A DNA stretch of 64,000 nt from Fen-1254 sp963769605 (GCA_963769605.1 CAVYML010000009.1:248001-312000); one strand, 5' to 3'. Positions 15,868 through 25,897 are shown, counted from the stretch's first letter. Program-made: numbers and translations. Notes: generated from the sequence alone by a model not told the origin.

Positions 15868-18084
15868 TTAAGGTTCAGAAATAATCGAACGAATTTCATC
15901 AGCCCATATTTGATAACCTTTTTCTGTGGGATGGCAGAAATCTAAAGTCAAGCCAGGAAGAAAGGTTCCATCAGTATCAAGCATTTTTGATCCTATGTTC
16001 ACAAAAGTTATTTTCTGTTCAATAGCAAAAGATTCAAGTTGTTTGTTAATTTCGTTTATAAATATACGTCGCGGATGATCTTTCTTTTGTTCGCGTGGAA
16101 AAATAGCCATCAATACAATTTTTGCATCAGGTACTTTAGAGCGGACACGTAAACAGATAGCTCGTATGCCCTCGACAATTTCAGGGGCTGTATTCATTCG
16201 CGCATTTCGCGTCTGACTTGTATTATTTGTTCCAATATTTATAATAACTGTACGAGGATGAAGTCCATCAAGCTCTCCACGATCAAGTCTCCAAAGAACA
16301 TTTTGTGTGCGATCCCAGCCAAAACCAATATTCAACACACGGTAGTTATGAAATAACGAATCCCATGACTTAGGACCATTTGGGTCTCGTAAATTTCCAT
16401 CTTCCCCTCTTAACTTGGGTTCTCCTCCCCAGAAATGAGTAATGGAATTGCCAATAAGAACTATTTCTGGATTAATAGAATCCTTTATGCTAAGGACTTC
16501 TTTGTGGCGTTCCCACCAATTGTAACAATCATTTTCGAGTTTAGAAACCGGCACAATAGCTGTATTTGTTGATATTTCTGTATCTCGCGATTTGTCGCCC
16601 GTGAGTTCGCTGAGAAGAGGCTCCATAGCCTGAGCCCACGCTTTAGCTGCTGCAGGGCTTGGATGAAGCCAATCGGGCATGGCTTCATGATTGATTGATC
16701 CATCCAAATTAAGAAACACATGGTTCACATCACAATAAAAAATATGCTTTCCATCGGCAAGCTTTGAAACAATATCTGAAGCCCGTTCAAGGATTGCCCG
16801 ATGCGAAGTTGGATTGGGCCCGCCATAGCAACCCGGGAAACAACGCAGGACAATTATCTTAGTCTCCGGCAACTTTTCGCGTATCGCTTTAATAATTGCT
16901 TCAATGCCACCTGCAAGTTGACCCGCTGTATGGCGTGTTGGATAATGTTTTTCATCTATATTATTTGTGCCTATTTCAAGCACAAGCACTTTAGGTGACT
17001 GTCCATCGAGTTCGCCATGCTCAATATTCCAGAGAATATGTTCGGTGCGGTAGCCACCGAAACCGAGGTTTATTGCTTTGCGAGGTGCAAAAAATTGGTT
17101 CCACACAGGCTGGAACTCCGGGTGATCAAAATTATTAGTAATGGAATTGCCCAGCATGATGAGATCAAACTTTTCTTTGGCAACAGCCTCCAGCTTTTCG
17201 GCGTGGCGTTTTTTAGACCAGCCCTCAACTGGGACAGCTGCCGGATTAGGAGTAGTTGTTGAGTTGTCAGGTTGAGCATTAAGAAATTCTTTTAGAACAC
17301 GGGGCAACTTAAGCTTTAAATCTACAGGGTTGGCATCTCCTTGCGAAGTATATGAGCTATCTGGTAGTAATTTGAACATTGCTTCGCCATCATACCCCTT
17401 CCATGTTTTTGAATATTCTTCAGCGCTATAAATCCAATCTTTGTTATCGTTTGCGGAAAATGAAACAAAAAGCCTTGCTGTTGGCTGAACAGGAGGTCTG
17501 ACAATCGGAAAAACACTATTTATTGGCGTTTCATTTAAATTAGTTGGACTAATAAGAATGAGATCATTGGGCTGTTCCTTATCACCAAGTTTTTGGACTA
17601 ATCGTGCGGCAAGGTGTCCTCCAGTAGAAATACCCACGATTACCAAACGATTGCCGCGCAAGCCAAACACGTTTTGATTTGTTTTAAGAAGCCTGAATGC
17701 CTGAAGCGCTTCAGCCAAAGCCAAATTACGGTTTTGTATTTTGGAAACGTGATATTCAAGTATAGCAACATCAAAGCCTTCTGAATTCAGAAATAAAGCT
17801 GTCTTTTCTCCTTCGTTCTTTATTTTCAATATTTCATACCCACCCCCTGAAAGAATTAATGCCGTGCCTTTAGGAGATTTAATCATTGTACGCATCAGAC
17901 GCAGTAATGGAATATTGATTTCATGCAAATTACCATCGGTTTCTACGCTGTTTCCTTTTGAAACAACTTCGCCTTTGAGTGATATAAAACTAGCTTTGCC
18001 CGAATTTTGGGCGATGCTATTTGATGTGCTTGCATTTGCAAACAACAATAAAAATGTAAAAGACAACTGGATAAATGTTTTCAT
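15868..18084 (-). CDS. Secreted three-domain esterase: alpha/beta hydrolase + two SGNH (GDSL) hydrolase domains
   Basis: The start at 18084 is preferred over 18138 because it begins a proper signal peptide (MKTFIQLSFTFLLLF). Residues ~40-265 form an alpha/beta-hydrolase domain (GISTGG elbow). Residues ~290-495 form a first SGNH domain with IMLGNSIT (Ser block), GFGGYRTEH, EIGTNN and a DWLHPSP Asp-His pair. Residues ~520-738 form a second with VLIGNSIT, GFGWDRTQN, NIGTNN and DFCHPTE. Both SGNH domains keep all four blocks, so the protein could carry three active esterase sites. Such domains deacetylate polysaccharides. Confidence 0.85.
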   Translation of the reverse strand: MKTFIQLSFTFLLLFANASTSNSIAQNSGKASFISLKGEVVSKGNSVETDGNLHEINIPLLRLMRTMIKSPKGTALILSGGGYEILKIKNEGEKTALFLNSEGFDVAILEYHVSKIQNRNLALAEALQAFRLLKTNQNVFGLRGNRLVIVGISTGGHLAARLVQKLGDKEQPNDLILISPTNLNETPINSVFPIVRPPVQPTARLFVSFSANDNKDWIYSAEEYSKTWKGYDGEAMFKLLPDSSYTSQGDANPVDLKLKLPRVLKEFLNAQPDNSTTTPNPAAVPVEGWSKKRHAEKLEAVAKEKFDLIMLGNSITNNFDHPEFQPVWNQFFAPRKAINLGFGGYRTEHILWNIEHGELDGQSPKVLVLEIGTNNIDEKHYPTRHTAGQLAGGIEAIIKAIREKLPETKIIVLRCFPGCYGGPNPTSHRAILERASDIVSKLADGKHIFYCDVNHVFLNLDGSINHEAMPDWLHPSPAAAKAWAQAMEPLLSELTGDKSRDTEISTNTAIVPVSKLENDCYNWWERHKEVLSIKDSINPEIVLIGNSITHFWGGEPKLRGEDGNLRDPNGPKSWDSLFHNYRVLNIGFGWDRTQNVLWRLDRGELDGLHPRTVIINIGTNNTSQTRNARMNTAPEIVEGIRAICLRVRSKVPDAKIVLMAIFPREQKKDHPRRIFINEINKQLESFAIEQKITFVNIGSKMLDTDGTFLPGLTLDFCHPTEKGYQIWADEIRSIISEP

Positions 18085-18554
18085 ATTGTATAATTTATGT
18101 TTTTTTGTGTTAAAGCAATCTAAGTCGTAATTTGTCAAATATATAATTATTCTTTCGGGTCATTGTCATTTATTTTAAGCTTGCAGCTAACTATCGTGTA
18201 GAATCCTCGAACTAATCTGATTCATTTATACAAATGTACTAAGATAGAGATCGAATGGCAATGTTATGGCAATCAAATCCTTGTTTTAAATAAAATCGCA
18301 GAATGGAGCGCCAATAATTGGACTGAGTTTGGTTAGGTCCACTCCGCTACAAATAATTTCAGATTGCAGAATGCAGATTGACATAATTGAAAGATGAGCA
18401 CAGATCTTATCCAAAGGCCCCGGTTCATTCGGGGTTTTTTGTGGTCCAGAATAAATCCTTTTACAAACACAAATGCTACTGCTCTTCAAGTCAATTGTAC
18501 AAAACTTTACATATAGTATTCCCCATAGTAATAGGCCAACTGATCATGGAAACC
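18085..18554. other. Intergenic region with a dispersed-repeat relic and a terminator
   Basis: No gene is visible. 18292-18380 resembles repeats elsewhere in the window: 18292-18352 resembles 50355-50420 (a 'GAATGGAGC…CTGAGTT…CCGCTACAAA' unit), and the AATTTCAGATTGCAG tail resembles 24978, 25141 and 29691. A hairpin terminator follows at 18418-18440. Confidence 0.6.
18418..18440 (+). terminator. Rho-independent-type hairpin
   Basis: CCCCG, a 7-base loop and CGGGG are followed by six T on the plus strand. No plus-strand gene precedes it, so it may belong to the dispersed repeat. Confidence 0.5.
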
Positions 18555-19016
18555 TCAACCTATTCCATTTGTGTCATGCATAATCTTCTCAGCCCGTTCC
18601 TTAAACTTCTCTAAACAACCTTCTTTCCTCGCCGTTTCAAGTGCGGAGCGGTACATTTTTTCAACGCTTGAATAAAACTTTTCATCTATGTCGCCGTAAT
18701 CATTGGTATATTTTACTCCACATTCGACATAATAAAACATCAGATCGACTAAGAGTTCCTCGGAAGGTTCGTGTTTTTTAAAATCATTTATTGACTGTCG
18801 AGCAAAGGACAAACTGAGATCGACGCCTCTTTTAGGATAAAACCCATCTCTTACTCGAGCTTTATGCTTTTTGAATAATGTTGATTCATCCGGATTAAAA
18901 TAGTAATCGATGAAAGCCCGGACATTTTTATCTTTTCGATATATCTCCGAAACAAGTTTAACGAGTTGCTGTTTATCGAGACTTTCTAATTCAGGCCTAA
19001 TTTCCTTTATTCCCAT
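18555..19016 (-). CDS. DUF6155 protein
   Basis: This 153-residue cytosolic helical protein starts MGIKEIRPELESLDKQQLV and contains YRKDKNVRAFIDYYFNPDE, matching DUF6155, a family of unknown function common in Bacteroidota. It lies 20 bp after the stop of the primase-helicase gene on the same strand and may be co-transcribed with it. A role in the adjacent defence module is only a guess. Confidence 0.75.
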   Translation of the reverse strand: MGIKEIRPELESLDKQQLVKLVSEIYRKDKNVRAFIDYYFNPDESTLFKKHKARVRDGFYPKRGVDLSLSFARQSINDFKKHEPSEELLVDLMFYYVECGVKYTNDYGDIDEKFYSSVEKMYRSALETARKEGCLEKFKERAEKIMHDTNGIG

Positions 19017-19036
19017 CTCACATTCCGGATTAGTAT

Positions 19037-21274
19037 TTACCTTTTGTTCAATATTTTACAATGCTTTTTATAATAGCGTTCTCTTTGTTTGAATTGCCTC
19101 TCAAGAAAAGGAATATCTTTGTCCCGATAATCAATAATAAGCTTTTGAGAATCACTATCACGCAGGCGGCCGATGTATTGCATAAGCTTGCCTTCAAACG
19201 AAAATGGAAAAGCAAGGATAAGACAGGTTATTCCGCGAATATCTATTCCTTCTCCAAAGAATTGGCCGGTAGATAAAATCGCCTGATAATGGCCTCCTTC
19301 GATTTGACCGATCTTGGATTTTCGTGCTCGTGCAGAATCATCTCCGGAAACAACAATCGTCTCGCATTGACCTTTGAGATAGAGATTTATGACATCAAGG
19401 TGTTCTTTTCGTTCACTGAGAACAAGCACCTTATGATTATTCGTTACTTGTTCTACGATACCTTCTACAATCAATAGATTCCGTCCGGTATCGAAGCAAA
19501 TTACTTTCGATAGAAGCTGAAATAGATCAGTCTTAAATTTGAATGGAAGTGAAATGCTTGTTGTCTTTACAATAACATCGGGCGATCGGGCTATTACAGT
19601 GGACATCGCCTTGAAATCAGTTGTCTCAATACGTGAAATAATGTCTCCAATAAAAACGTAAATCAGTTTTTCATCATTATGTTTACGTTTAGGAGTAGCT
19701 GTAAGGCCGTACAGATAGGCGGGATTAAACTGTGTGACAACCTGCCGAAATGTGGATGCCGGTATATGATGACATTCATCCACTATAACTGTGCCGAATT
19801 TATTTCTGAATTCCGACAGATTGGTATTACGGGCTAAACTTTGAAGCAGACCCACCGTGATCTGTTTACCAATTTTTTTCTTTGATCCAGAATATTGTCC
19901 GATTTGCGTTTTAGGAATTCCAAGAAATGTTTGAATTCGCTCGACCCATTGATCGAGTATCTGCTTACGGTGAACAAGAATGAGTGCTGGTAGTTTCCTT
20001 CTCGCAATAATTTCAAAGTCGATGATCGTCTTGCCGCTTCCCGAAGGAGCAACGATGACTCCTTGTTCGTGTGCCAACGCAGAATCTACAGCAATTGCCT
20101 GATTTGGCGTCAACGTAATTGAACTATCGGATATTATTTCGTCTAACACGGCATGTTCGAGACGTACCGAATACTTAATAGCGTTGACGTCCAAAAAGAC
20201 AACTAATTTATTCAGAAATCCGCGTGGCAGAAAAACAACATTTTTCGATTCTTCAATTAGTTTAAAGTACTTTTGCACATGGAACGTAGACTTGCCGAGA
20301 GAACGTTTTGTCAGGTATTCAGTATTGATAAAATTGAGTTCTACCTTCAAGAAATTCGTCAATTCTGGCGTAAGTTGGGAACGATCTATGGCGATTTGAT
20401 TACCTACAAGAACAGTTAGTGCGTAACCGCTCGTTGCGGTTTGCTTTAATACATTCGCGCTTTGTTCAAAGAGTCCTTGATGCACTACATTCATTTCTTC
20501 CGTGGAATATCGCTTGGCGTGCTCAAGAACTCCCCATTGATCGACGACCGGTTTTTCCATCAACGGGTCAAGAAACAAAGTATTTTCTTTAGCGACGGAT
20601 TTACCTTGAAACGGTAATGCGATCAAATTCCCGAATCCACCTTGCATGAGCGTATCCTGATTTGGAAAGAATCGATCGAAGCCAATCTCTTTCTCAAATT
20701 CCGAGACATTAAGCGCTCGTCGTATAAGCTCAAATCCGATCTGCCTGCTGCGAAAACATGGATATGGTTCTGAGAAGAAAATCCATACGTGACCGCCACA
20801 ACCCGAACGAGAGCGTTCGAGATAAGAAATTAATCCGGCATTGGCACATGCATCAATGAAAGCACCTGCTTCCTTCTTCCATGTTTCTCCATCAAAATCA
20901 GCGGCAAGAAAATATGATGTATTGTCAAGAAGAATAGGATAGATCCCGACAACCTCCTGACCGATGAGATGCTTTCTTATTACAACTTCTGTGAGAGGTA
21001 AAAGACTTTTATTTTTAAAATCCTTGAATGAACCACCAAGCCGCTTGTGCGACATGAATTCATTCCAATCGAATTCATAGGCAGGACTATAACCGGATTT
21101 TCCATCTTTTTCCCAGCGCCGGGCATACACATCTGATCTGCCGCGAAATAATGATCCGAATAATTCAATCTTTTGTTTGTCACTAGCGTCATACTTGATC
21201 CGTTTAAATGCGGTCAGTATTATCACATCAATTATTACCGAGCGTCCAACAAGCATATTTCCAATTTCTCGCAT
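19037..21274 (-). CDS. TOTE-type archaeo-eukaryotic primase fused to superfamily 2 helicase
   Basis: The protein has about 745 residues. Numbered from the in-frame TTG at 21277, the N-terminal half carries a KSGYSPA… segment and the AEP primase motifs: catalytic DFD within AADFDGE (127-129), SGCGGHVWIFF (158-168), and PNQD…GFGNLIALPFQG (205-225). The C-terminal half is an SF2 helicase with Walker A APSGSGKT, DECH in VIVDECHHIPA, GLTATPKR and a final QYIGRLRD motif VI. This is the architecture of TOTE conflict-system proteins. The ATG at 21272-21274 overlaps the TGA of an upstream reading frame (TGATG), which favours it over the TTG at 21277. AbiE genes lie upstream. Confidence 0.82.
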   Translation of the reverse strand: MREIGNMLVGRSVIIDVIILTAFKRIKYDASDKQKIELFGSLFRGRSDVYARRWEKDGKSGYSPAYEFDWNEFMSHKRLGGSFKDFKNKSLLPLTEVVIRKHLIGQEVVGIYPILLDNTSYFLAADFDGETWKKEAGAFIDACANAGLISYLERSRSGCGGHVWIFFSEPYPCFRSRQIGFELIRRALNVSEFEKEIGFDRFFPNQDTLMQGGFGNLIALPFQGKSVAKENTLFLDPLMEKPVVDQWGVLEHAKRYSTEEMNVVHQGLFEQSANVLKQTATSGYALTVLVGNQIAIDRSQLTPELTNFLKVELNFINTEYLTKRSLGKSTFHVQKYFKLIEESKNVVFLPRGFLNKLVVFLDVNAIKYSVRLEHAVLDEIISDSSITLTPNQAIAVDSALAHEQGVIVAPSGSGKTIIDFEIIARRKLPALILVHRKQILDQWVERIQTFLGIPKTQIGQYSGSKKKIGKQITVGLLQSLARNTNLSEFRNKFGTVIVDECHHIPASTFRQVVTQFNPAYLYGLTATPKRKHNDEKLIYVFIGDIISRIETTDFKAMSTVIARSPDVIVKTTSISLPFKFKTDLFQLLSKVICFDTGRNLLIVEGIVEQVTNNHKVLVLSERKEHLDVINLYLKGQCETIVVSGDDSARARKSKIGQIEGGHYQAILSTGQFFGEGIDIRGITCLILAFPFSFEGKLMQYIGRLRDSDSQKLIIDYRDKDIPFLERQFKQRERYYKKHCKILNKR

Positions 21275-21399
21275 CAATGATGTGAGTTTTCCGGATTTCG
21301 AATACCGAAGAGATTTTTAATCCGATCATTCAAAATAGCGGAATCTTTAACAGATGGAAACGCTTTCTTCAGATCATCAACCAATCGTTCTGTTAACCC
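21274..21399 (-). other. Short coding-like frame coupled to the primase-helicase
   Basis: Ending at the TGA of 21274-21276, this frame reads SGLTERLVDDLKKAFPSV, then KDSAILNDRIKNLFGIRNPE. It looks like real protein sequence, and its stop overlaps the helicase start (TGATG). No ATG or GTG opens it; an upstream TGA bounds it at about 21445. It could be the tail of a frameshifted gene or an unusual-start small protein. It is not the end of AbiEii, which closes at 21393 in another frame. Confidence 0.35.
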
Positions 21400-22187
21400 G
21401 CTATAAGTGGAATTAATTGTTCGCTTACCAATGTGTATGCCGCCTTGGCATCATATTCGATTTCCGGCCGGATCAATGGCATAATATCCGATAAAAACCC
21501 TTTATGGACCATCTTCAAGTCGAGATTTTTCTGGAATTCTTTTGCCGAGACTCTTATTTCGTCATTAAGCATGTATTTCTCAAATGAGTCTGCAATTTTC
21601 TTCGGATCAGCATGCCCAAATGTTATACCGAGCCAAAGATCAAATAAATCTCTTCCTTTTCTTCTTTGATATAATGCTCTGAGTTTCGTCCCAAGTAATT
21701 CACTTAGTTCATATGTCGTCACTTTACAGCTACCCTTGAACCATCGCGCCGCGACCTTAAAATCTTTCTTCATCAATCCAAATACCATAAAATGTTCTCG
21801 TGTGTTTATTTCAATTTTTAACCGAAGCGGGATAATCGGTGGAATTTCAGAATCAACCTTATAAGCCAATGTCACTCCGCTTTCGGAGCGTTTATTTGTA
21901 GAAGTTCCTAACCAAGGGTCCAAGGCCATATGTATGTTATCCAAGATTGTCCCAATTGGGCCGCCCGATATTTGAACAAGATCGATATCTTCGGAATACC
22001 TTGCCGCCGGCTGAAGGAACAATTTGTGAAGCGCCGTTCCGCCGCGGAATGCCAATCCATCCGTCAGCCGATTATTGCTGAACAATTCAACCAAAGCTCT
22101 GCTGATAATCAGATCTTGTTCCACCTGAGCATCGCTTACCCACGGAGATTCCGATCTCCATGCCGTAATATCCGATCTTGGGATCAT
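21393..22187 (-). CDS. abiEii: AbiEii-type nucleotidyltransferase toxin
   Basis: This 264-residue protein contains the nucleotidyltransferase signature FRGGTALHKLFL, then ARYSEDIDLVQ, and an LLGTKLRALYQRRKGRDLFDL block, typical of AbiEii/AbiGii (type IV toxin-antitoxin, phage abortive infection). AbiEii toxins modify tRNA or other targets by nucleotide transfer. The start overlaps the stop of the antitoxin gene by 4 bp (ATGA), the usual order and coupling for this system. Confidence 0.9.
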   Translation of the reverse strand: MIPRSDITAWRSESPWVSDAQVEQDLIISRALVELFSNNRLTDGLAFRGGTALHKLFLQPAARYSEDIDLVQISGGPIGTILDNIHMALDPWLGTSTNKRSESGVTLAYKVDSEIPPIIPLRLKIEINTREHFMVFGLMKKDFKVAARWFKGSCKVTTYELSELLGTKLRALYQRRKGRDLFDLWLGITFGHADPKKIADSFEKYMLNDEIRVSAKEFQKNLDLKMVHKGFLSDIMPLIRPEIEYDAKAAYTLVSEQLIPLIAG

Positions 22188-22978
22188 GTTTCACTTTCAA
22201 ATTCAATATTTTCGATAATATGCCATCTTAGATTCCGCGGTTTGCCTTTGCGCAGCATGGACGGCTCTAATGGAGTCCAATTCGGTTTTTTTCTTTGGAT
22301 CCATTCCGATAATTTGGTCGTTAAATCGTTACTCCCCAGTTTCTCCAAGATATATCCGAGTCTTTGGACAAAAGCCATGTTCGCCTCAGATTTCACGGCA
22401 GTCATAAGTATTGGCACGTCGATAGTTTCGAGCAATGCCTTTATGACAGGCTCGACGGAATCCAGACCGCCGACATGCTTTGCATATCCTATAAGGTCGA
22501 GCGCTGTCAAAGCAGAATCGGAGACCTTCATATATCCTGTTGACGTCTTTTCTTGCTGAAGAGATACTCTTTGTGCCTTTGTCTTTTCGATAAAACGAAT
22601 TCGAAGTCTAGCTGATTGGATGTTCCGAATATGCTTTGTAACGATGACCTGAAATTCTTGTGGCTGCTGATGTGTTGCTCCGTGAATCGCGGCTGCCGAT
22701 AAAAGACCAATATAATACGATTCACCTAAATAGTTCATAAGATCATCAATGAACCAATCCGGAGGAAGTATTCCATTTGCTGAATATTCAAATGGTATAA
22801 TAACATAGAAGCCGCGCTTTATCAAAGCGATTCTTTTTTTTACAATTGATCGATGCAATGAAGACTTTAATGCTACATCCGTTATATCAACGAATTTCAA
22901 AGCTTTAGACCTTGTAAAGCTGTAGCGTCCTTTTTGCTGCAAAGATTCTATATATTTTGATAAAGAATTAAACTTCAT
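22184..22978 (-). CDS. abiEi: AbiEi-type antitoxin
   Basis: This 264-residue protein has an N-terminal winged-helix region, then IKRGFYVIIP and the ESYYIGLLSAAAIHGATHQQ block typical of AbiEi antitoxins, and a C-terminal domain. AbiEi represses its own promoter and counteracts AbiEii. It is the first gene of the pair, with stop and start overlapping. The promoter should lie in 22979-23325. Confidence 0.9.
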   Translation of the reverse strand: MKFNSLSKYIESLQQKGRYSFTRSKALKFVDITDVALKSSLHRSIVKKRIALIKRGFYVIIPFEYSANGILPPDWFIDDLMNYLGESYYIGLLSAAAIHGATHQQPQEFQVIVTKHIRNIQSARLRIRFIEKTKAQRVSLQQEKTSTGYMKVSDSALTALDLIGYAKHVGGLDSVEPVIKALLETIDVPILMTAVKSEANMAFVQRLGYILEKLGSNDLTTKLSEWIQRKKPNWTPLEPSMLRKGKPRNLRWHIIENIEFESET

Positions 22979-23325
22979 ATTTTATCAGCCTCCAATGTTT
23001 GATAAATCTATCGATAGCGAAAGGTATCGATATTCGGCTCATTATGCAACCAATAGATTTATTATAACGGGAGGATACCATGTTTTGGCTTTTGTTCTCG
23101 GCTCTTCTCAACTTTTGTGTTTACAACAACACAGTATTTTCAATAAAATTCTATTTTTCACCAAAAATCGTCGATCGGGCATTCAATTATTTTGCTGGGC
23201 TCAGAGAGGTTCCTCCCCCCGCTACGTTTTGGCCGATTCTGAAAAGATTCGGCCTCTTTTTTTTCATCATACAGCTTCAAATCCATAACATTGATGTCTG
23301 CCAAATTACCTGGTGAGTCCTTAGA
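22979..23325. other. Intergenic region with a repeat-borne terminator
   Basis: There is no gene. 23205-23264 holds a 'CCCCCCGCTACGTTTTGGCCG' unit that recurs at 29828-29860 and 43834-43874, including a hairpin with a T-run. Confidence 0.6.
23231..23264 (+). terminator. Hairpin terminator of the dispersed unit
   Basis: GGCCGATTC / GATTCGGCC (one mismatch) is followed by TCTTTTTTTT. It points to the plus strand, although the neighbouring genes are on the minus strand. Confidence 0.55.
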
Positions 23326-24024
23326 CTATCTACTGCGAGCCTCAATATACTCATCAAAATCATATTGCCAAACACCTGGGAAACTTATTCGCACTCCTTT
23401 CATTTCTGTTGAAGCAAGTTTTTTTCCAAGATTGTATAACTCACATAGTTTTTGAAATTCGACATTATTCAATGTTTCAGTCCATATTTCCGCGAACGAG
23501 TTGTAGAACATTATAAGTGATATCGTAGTTATAAGATCGTTTACTGTTTGTGCACTTTTATCGATCATACGACAATCCCACTCTGAAACATTTTTTGGGA
23601 TTGCCAGCATGGTTCTTATCTGCGTATTATGCTGAAGATACTTCTCAGATATTATACGCATCCTTTCAAATATCCAATTTTGTGGAAAAGAATCAGATCC
23701 TTCACGCGCAATTACCGTAGCAAGACGAGTCCACATCATTTCGGCTTCTCTATCATGTCCTCCTGCTACAAATACATTACGTGCTCACCAATCAAGTCGG
23801 AAAAAAGTTTTCGTGTTTTGCATATATATTGCGTTACAAATCCTTGCGGATGAAATCATTAAATCTTCATCTTCATGACTATTTGAATCCAAAGATTTGC
23901 GAATTAAATCTTTATACCTATCCAAATTCAAAAATGAAAGCCATAATTCTTCTCGATAGGGCTGAATAATATCAAGACTTAAAAATGTCCATACTTGTTG
24001 CCATCTTCTTCCAGGTATTGCCAT
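23326..24024 (-). pseudogene. Hypothetical protein gene with an in-frame TGA
   Basis: A single frame of about 231 residues is interrupted once by TGA at 23785-23787. It reads …FFRLDW-stop-ARNVFVAGGHDREAE… and both sides look coding. The N-terminal 79 residues start MAIPGRRWQQVWTFLSLD. I recognise no family. A C-to-T change of CGA would explain the stop. TGA ends other genes here, so recoding is unlikely. Confidence 0.6.
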
Positions 24025-24484
24025 ATGATTTCTCCATTATTTTGTGATATATGTAATTGCTACATTTTCATGTATAGTTCACCTGACGGAGGAAAGAGTG
24101 GTTATATTACTTGTTTCATTTATATGATGATGTAGATATTACCATTTCCGCTTTATCTACAGTGACGCCTTTCATAATATTGCTAACAATGAAAAAAAAT
24201 AAATCTTTATTATAATACCGACCGGCAAAAGCATAACTATTATTATTATTGTCCCGGATGCTCCGACCCAACCTACTTTTCCGATGTTGTTCCACTATTC
24301 TTGGGTCAATGTCGGAATAGACACCTGATCCAGATTAGTATAATCAGGAATCAAAGGATCCGGTTTGAATCTCATAGAACGCTTGTACCTTTGTTTACAA
24401 TCGAACATTGCTTTGGTCAGCCAATATTTAACAACTACTGGAAAATGTTCCGATTTACTAAATGTGGTGGCGTAATATCTATGG

Positions 24485-25096
24485 TAGATTGTGATAGTGT
24501 CCTGTTTTTGCTTCAGATTTTAACCTGAATCCTGCGTGAATATAGATACAAAAGTTGATTATGTATAGCAAAAACAATAACATTCTTTATAATTCGTTTT
24601 ACACGCAAACCTACCTTTTAGTTAGGTTTGGATGTAATGACCTTATGAACGAAAAAACTATCCCTGCTGTGCGAAATCGCATTCTAAGACATTATTTCAT
24701 GCAGGTTTCAGGTTTAAGAATAAACATTTATTGACGGATAGATAAATGATACAGTGATAATGATAAAAGTGTTAAAGAAAACCCTGTAATCCCAAAGCAT
24801 GACATTCTTCGCTGTTTTGAACATCTATAAACTACACGATCTGGGGCACCTTTGATATTGGCTTGGTATTTGGATTCACAAAACAGTCTTAATTGCTCGA
24901 ATTCTTGTCTAATGGCATCTCGATGACATAGTGCAATGTTGAGAGTAGAGAGAAGTGCGTGCCCCCGCTACTAAGAATTTCAGATTGCAAATTGCAGATT
25001 GAAGATTGGATAAATAATATATTCAATTTAGCCTCAAGCCTCGTTTATTTCCGGGGCATTATTCTTTTTGAAGTGTTTGATGATCGAAGTTAGAAC
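24485..25096. repeat. Dispersed intergenic repeat, copy A
   Basis: Segments 24485-24519, 24716-25005 and 25038-25096 align with 29384-29418, 29419-29708 and 29737-29793 with scattered differences. Shared stretches include GTGATAGTGTC, ACTACACGATCTGGGGCACC and ATGACATAGTGCAATGTTGAG. It is non-coding in all frames. Confidence 0.85.
24522..24714. mobile_element. MITE-like 193-bp element with terminal inverted repeats
   Basis: The ends are AACCTGAATCCTGCGTGAA and, read inward from the right, AACCTGAAACCTGCATGAA (17 of 19 identical). Copy B of the host repeat (29418-29420) lacks the whole segment, so it serves as an empty site. No coding capacity. An internal AAACCTA/TAGGTTT hairpin is also present. 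Confidence 0.75.
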
Positions 25097-25188
25097 ATAG
25101 TGAAGCGACGTTCCGCCGGAGGCGAACCCCGCTTCTAAGAATTTCAGATTGCAGATTTAAAAATAGGATTCTACGGAAGGAATCTTCT

Positions 25189-25845
25189 TCAACTGCTCAT
25201 CATTCTGTAATTCAGTTTATGGTCCATTGAATTGTTTTTCCTCGCTTTTTCGAAACATTCTCGTCCCTCGTTGAATGACAAATATGCTAATGCTAATGAA
25301 CCCAAGATGTCGATATATGCAACATTTGTCAGTTCGTATATTGCGCTGGCTACGAGCAAAACCAAAGACATATAAACACAAACTTTTGAACATCTCGCAT
25401 CTGCTATTATCGCATCTGAGGTCAGTGCTTTTCCAACCTTCATCTTCGCATACATAAGAACAAGCATGATCACTATAGAAATCAAAGAAAGTATTACGCC
25501 TATAAATGTTGTTTCGGGTTTTTCTCCGGTAAATACTTTGTAAACGTTTGTCGCCAGCAAACCGATCACGAGTACATAGAAAGAAATACCGGTCGCTTTT
25601 AATGCAGTCTTTTCAAATTTGTCCCTGTCACTTGCCGGATTTTGTCGAATACGTAAAACCATGTGAGCGATACCAAAACCTGAAATTACTTCAATGAAGC
25701 TGTCAACTCCAAAACCGAAAAGAGTAAGGCTCTCATCTTTGTAGCCAAAGATAACTGCCACGAGTCCTTCGATTAAATTATAGACTATGGTAAACAAGGA
25801 AAGTCGAAACGCTATCTTGTAGAGCAATAGTGAAGGATCGCGCAT
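25189..25845 (-). CDS. CDF-like cation transporter membrane protein
   Basis: This 218-residue polytopic protein has about six membrane segments. The first two carry acidic/polar motifs GFGVDSFIEVISG and FGIAHMVLR, and a later DAIIADARCSK segment recalls metal-binding D/H positions of cation diffusion facilitators. It lacks the usual cytosolic C-terminal domain. It follows the TonB receptor gene by 52 bp on the same strand, so metal efflux or distribution is plausible. Confidence 0.7.
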   Translation of the reverse strand: MRDPSLLLYKIAFRLSLFTIVYNLIEGLVAVIFGYKDESLTLFGFGVDSFIEVISGFGIAHMVLRIRQNPASDRDKFEKTALKATGISFYVLVIGLLATNVYKVFTGEKPETTFIGVILSLISIVIMLVLMYAKMKVGKALTSDAIIADARCSKVCVYMSLVLLVASAIYELTNVAYIDILGSLALAYLSFNEGRECFEKARKNNSMDHKLNYRMMSS

Positions 25846-25897
25846 TTTTCTTGTATTATCCTCTCTTGAGTCCTTTTATGACTGTGAAGATTTTTTA

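Larger units (their letters stand above)
24025..25188. other. Gene-free 1.1-kb stretch containing dispersed repeat copy A and a MITE-like insert
   Basis: 24025-24484 shows no convincing gene. From 24485 on it is a repeat shared with 29384-29793, interrupted by an inverted-repeat-bounded 193-bp insert. The AATTTCAGATTGCA motif occurs at 24977 and again at 25139. Confidence 0.7.
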
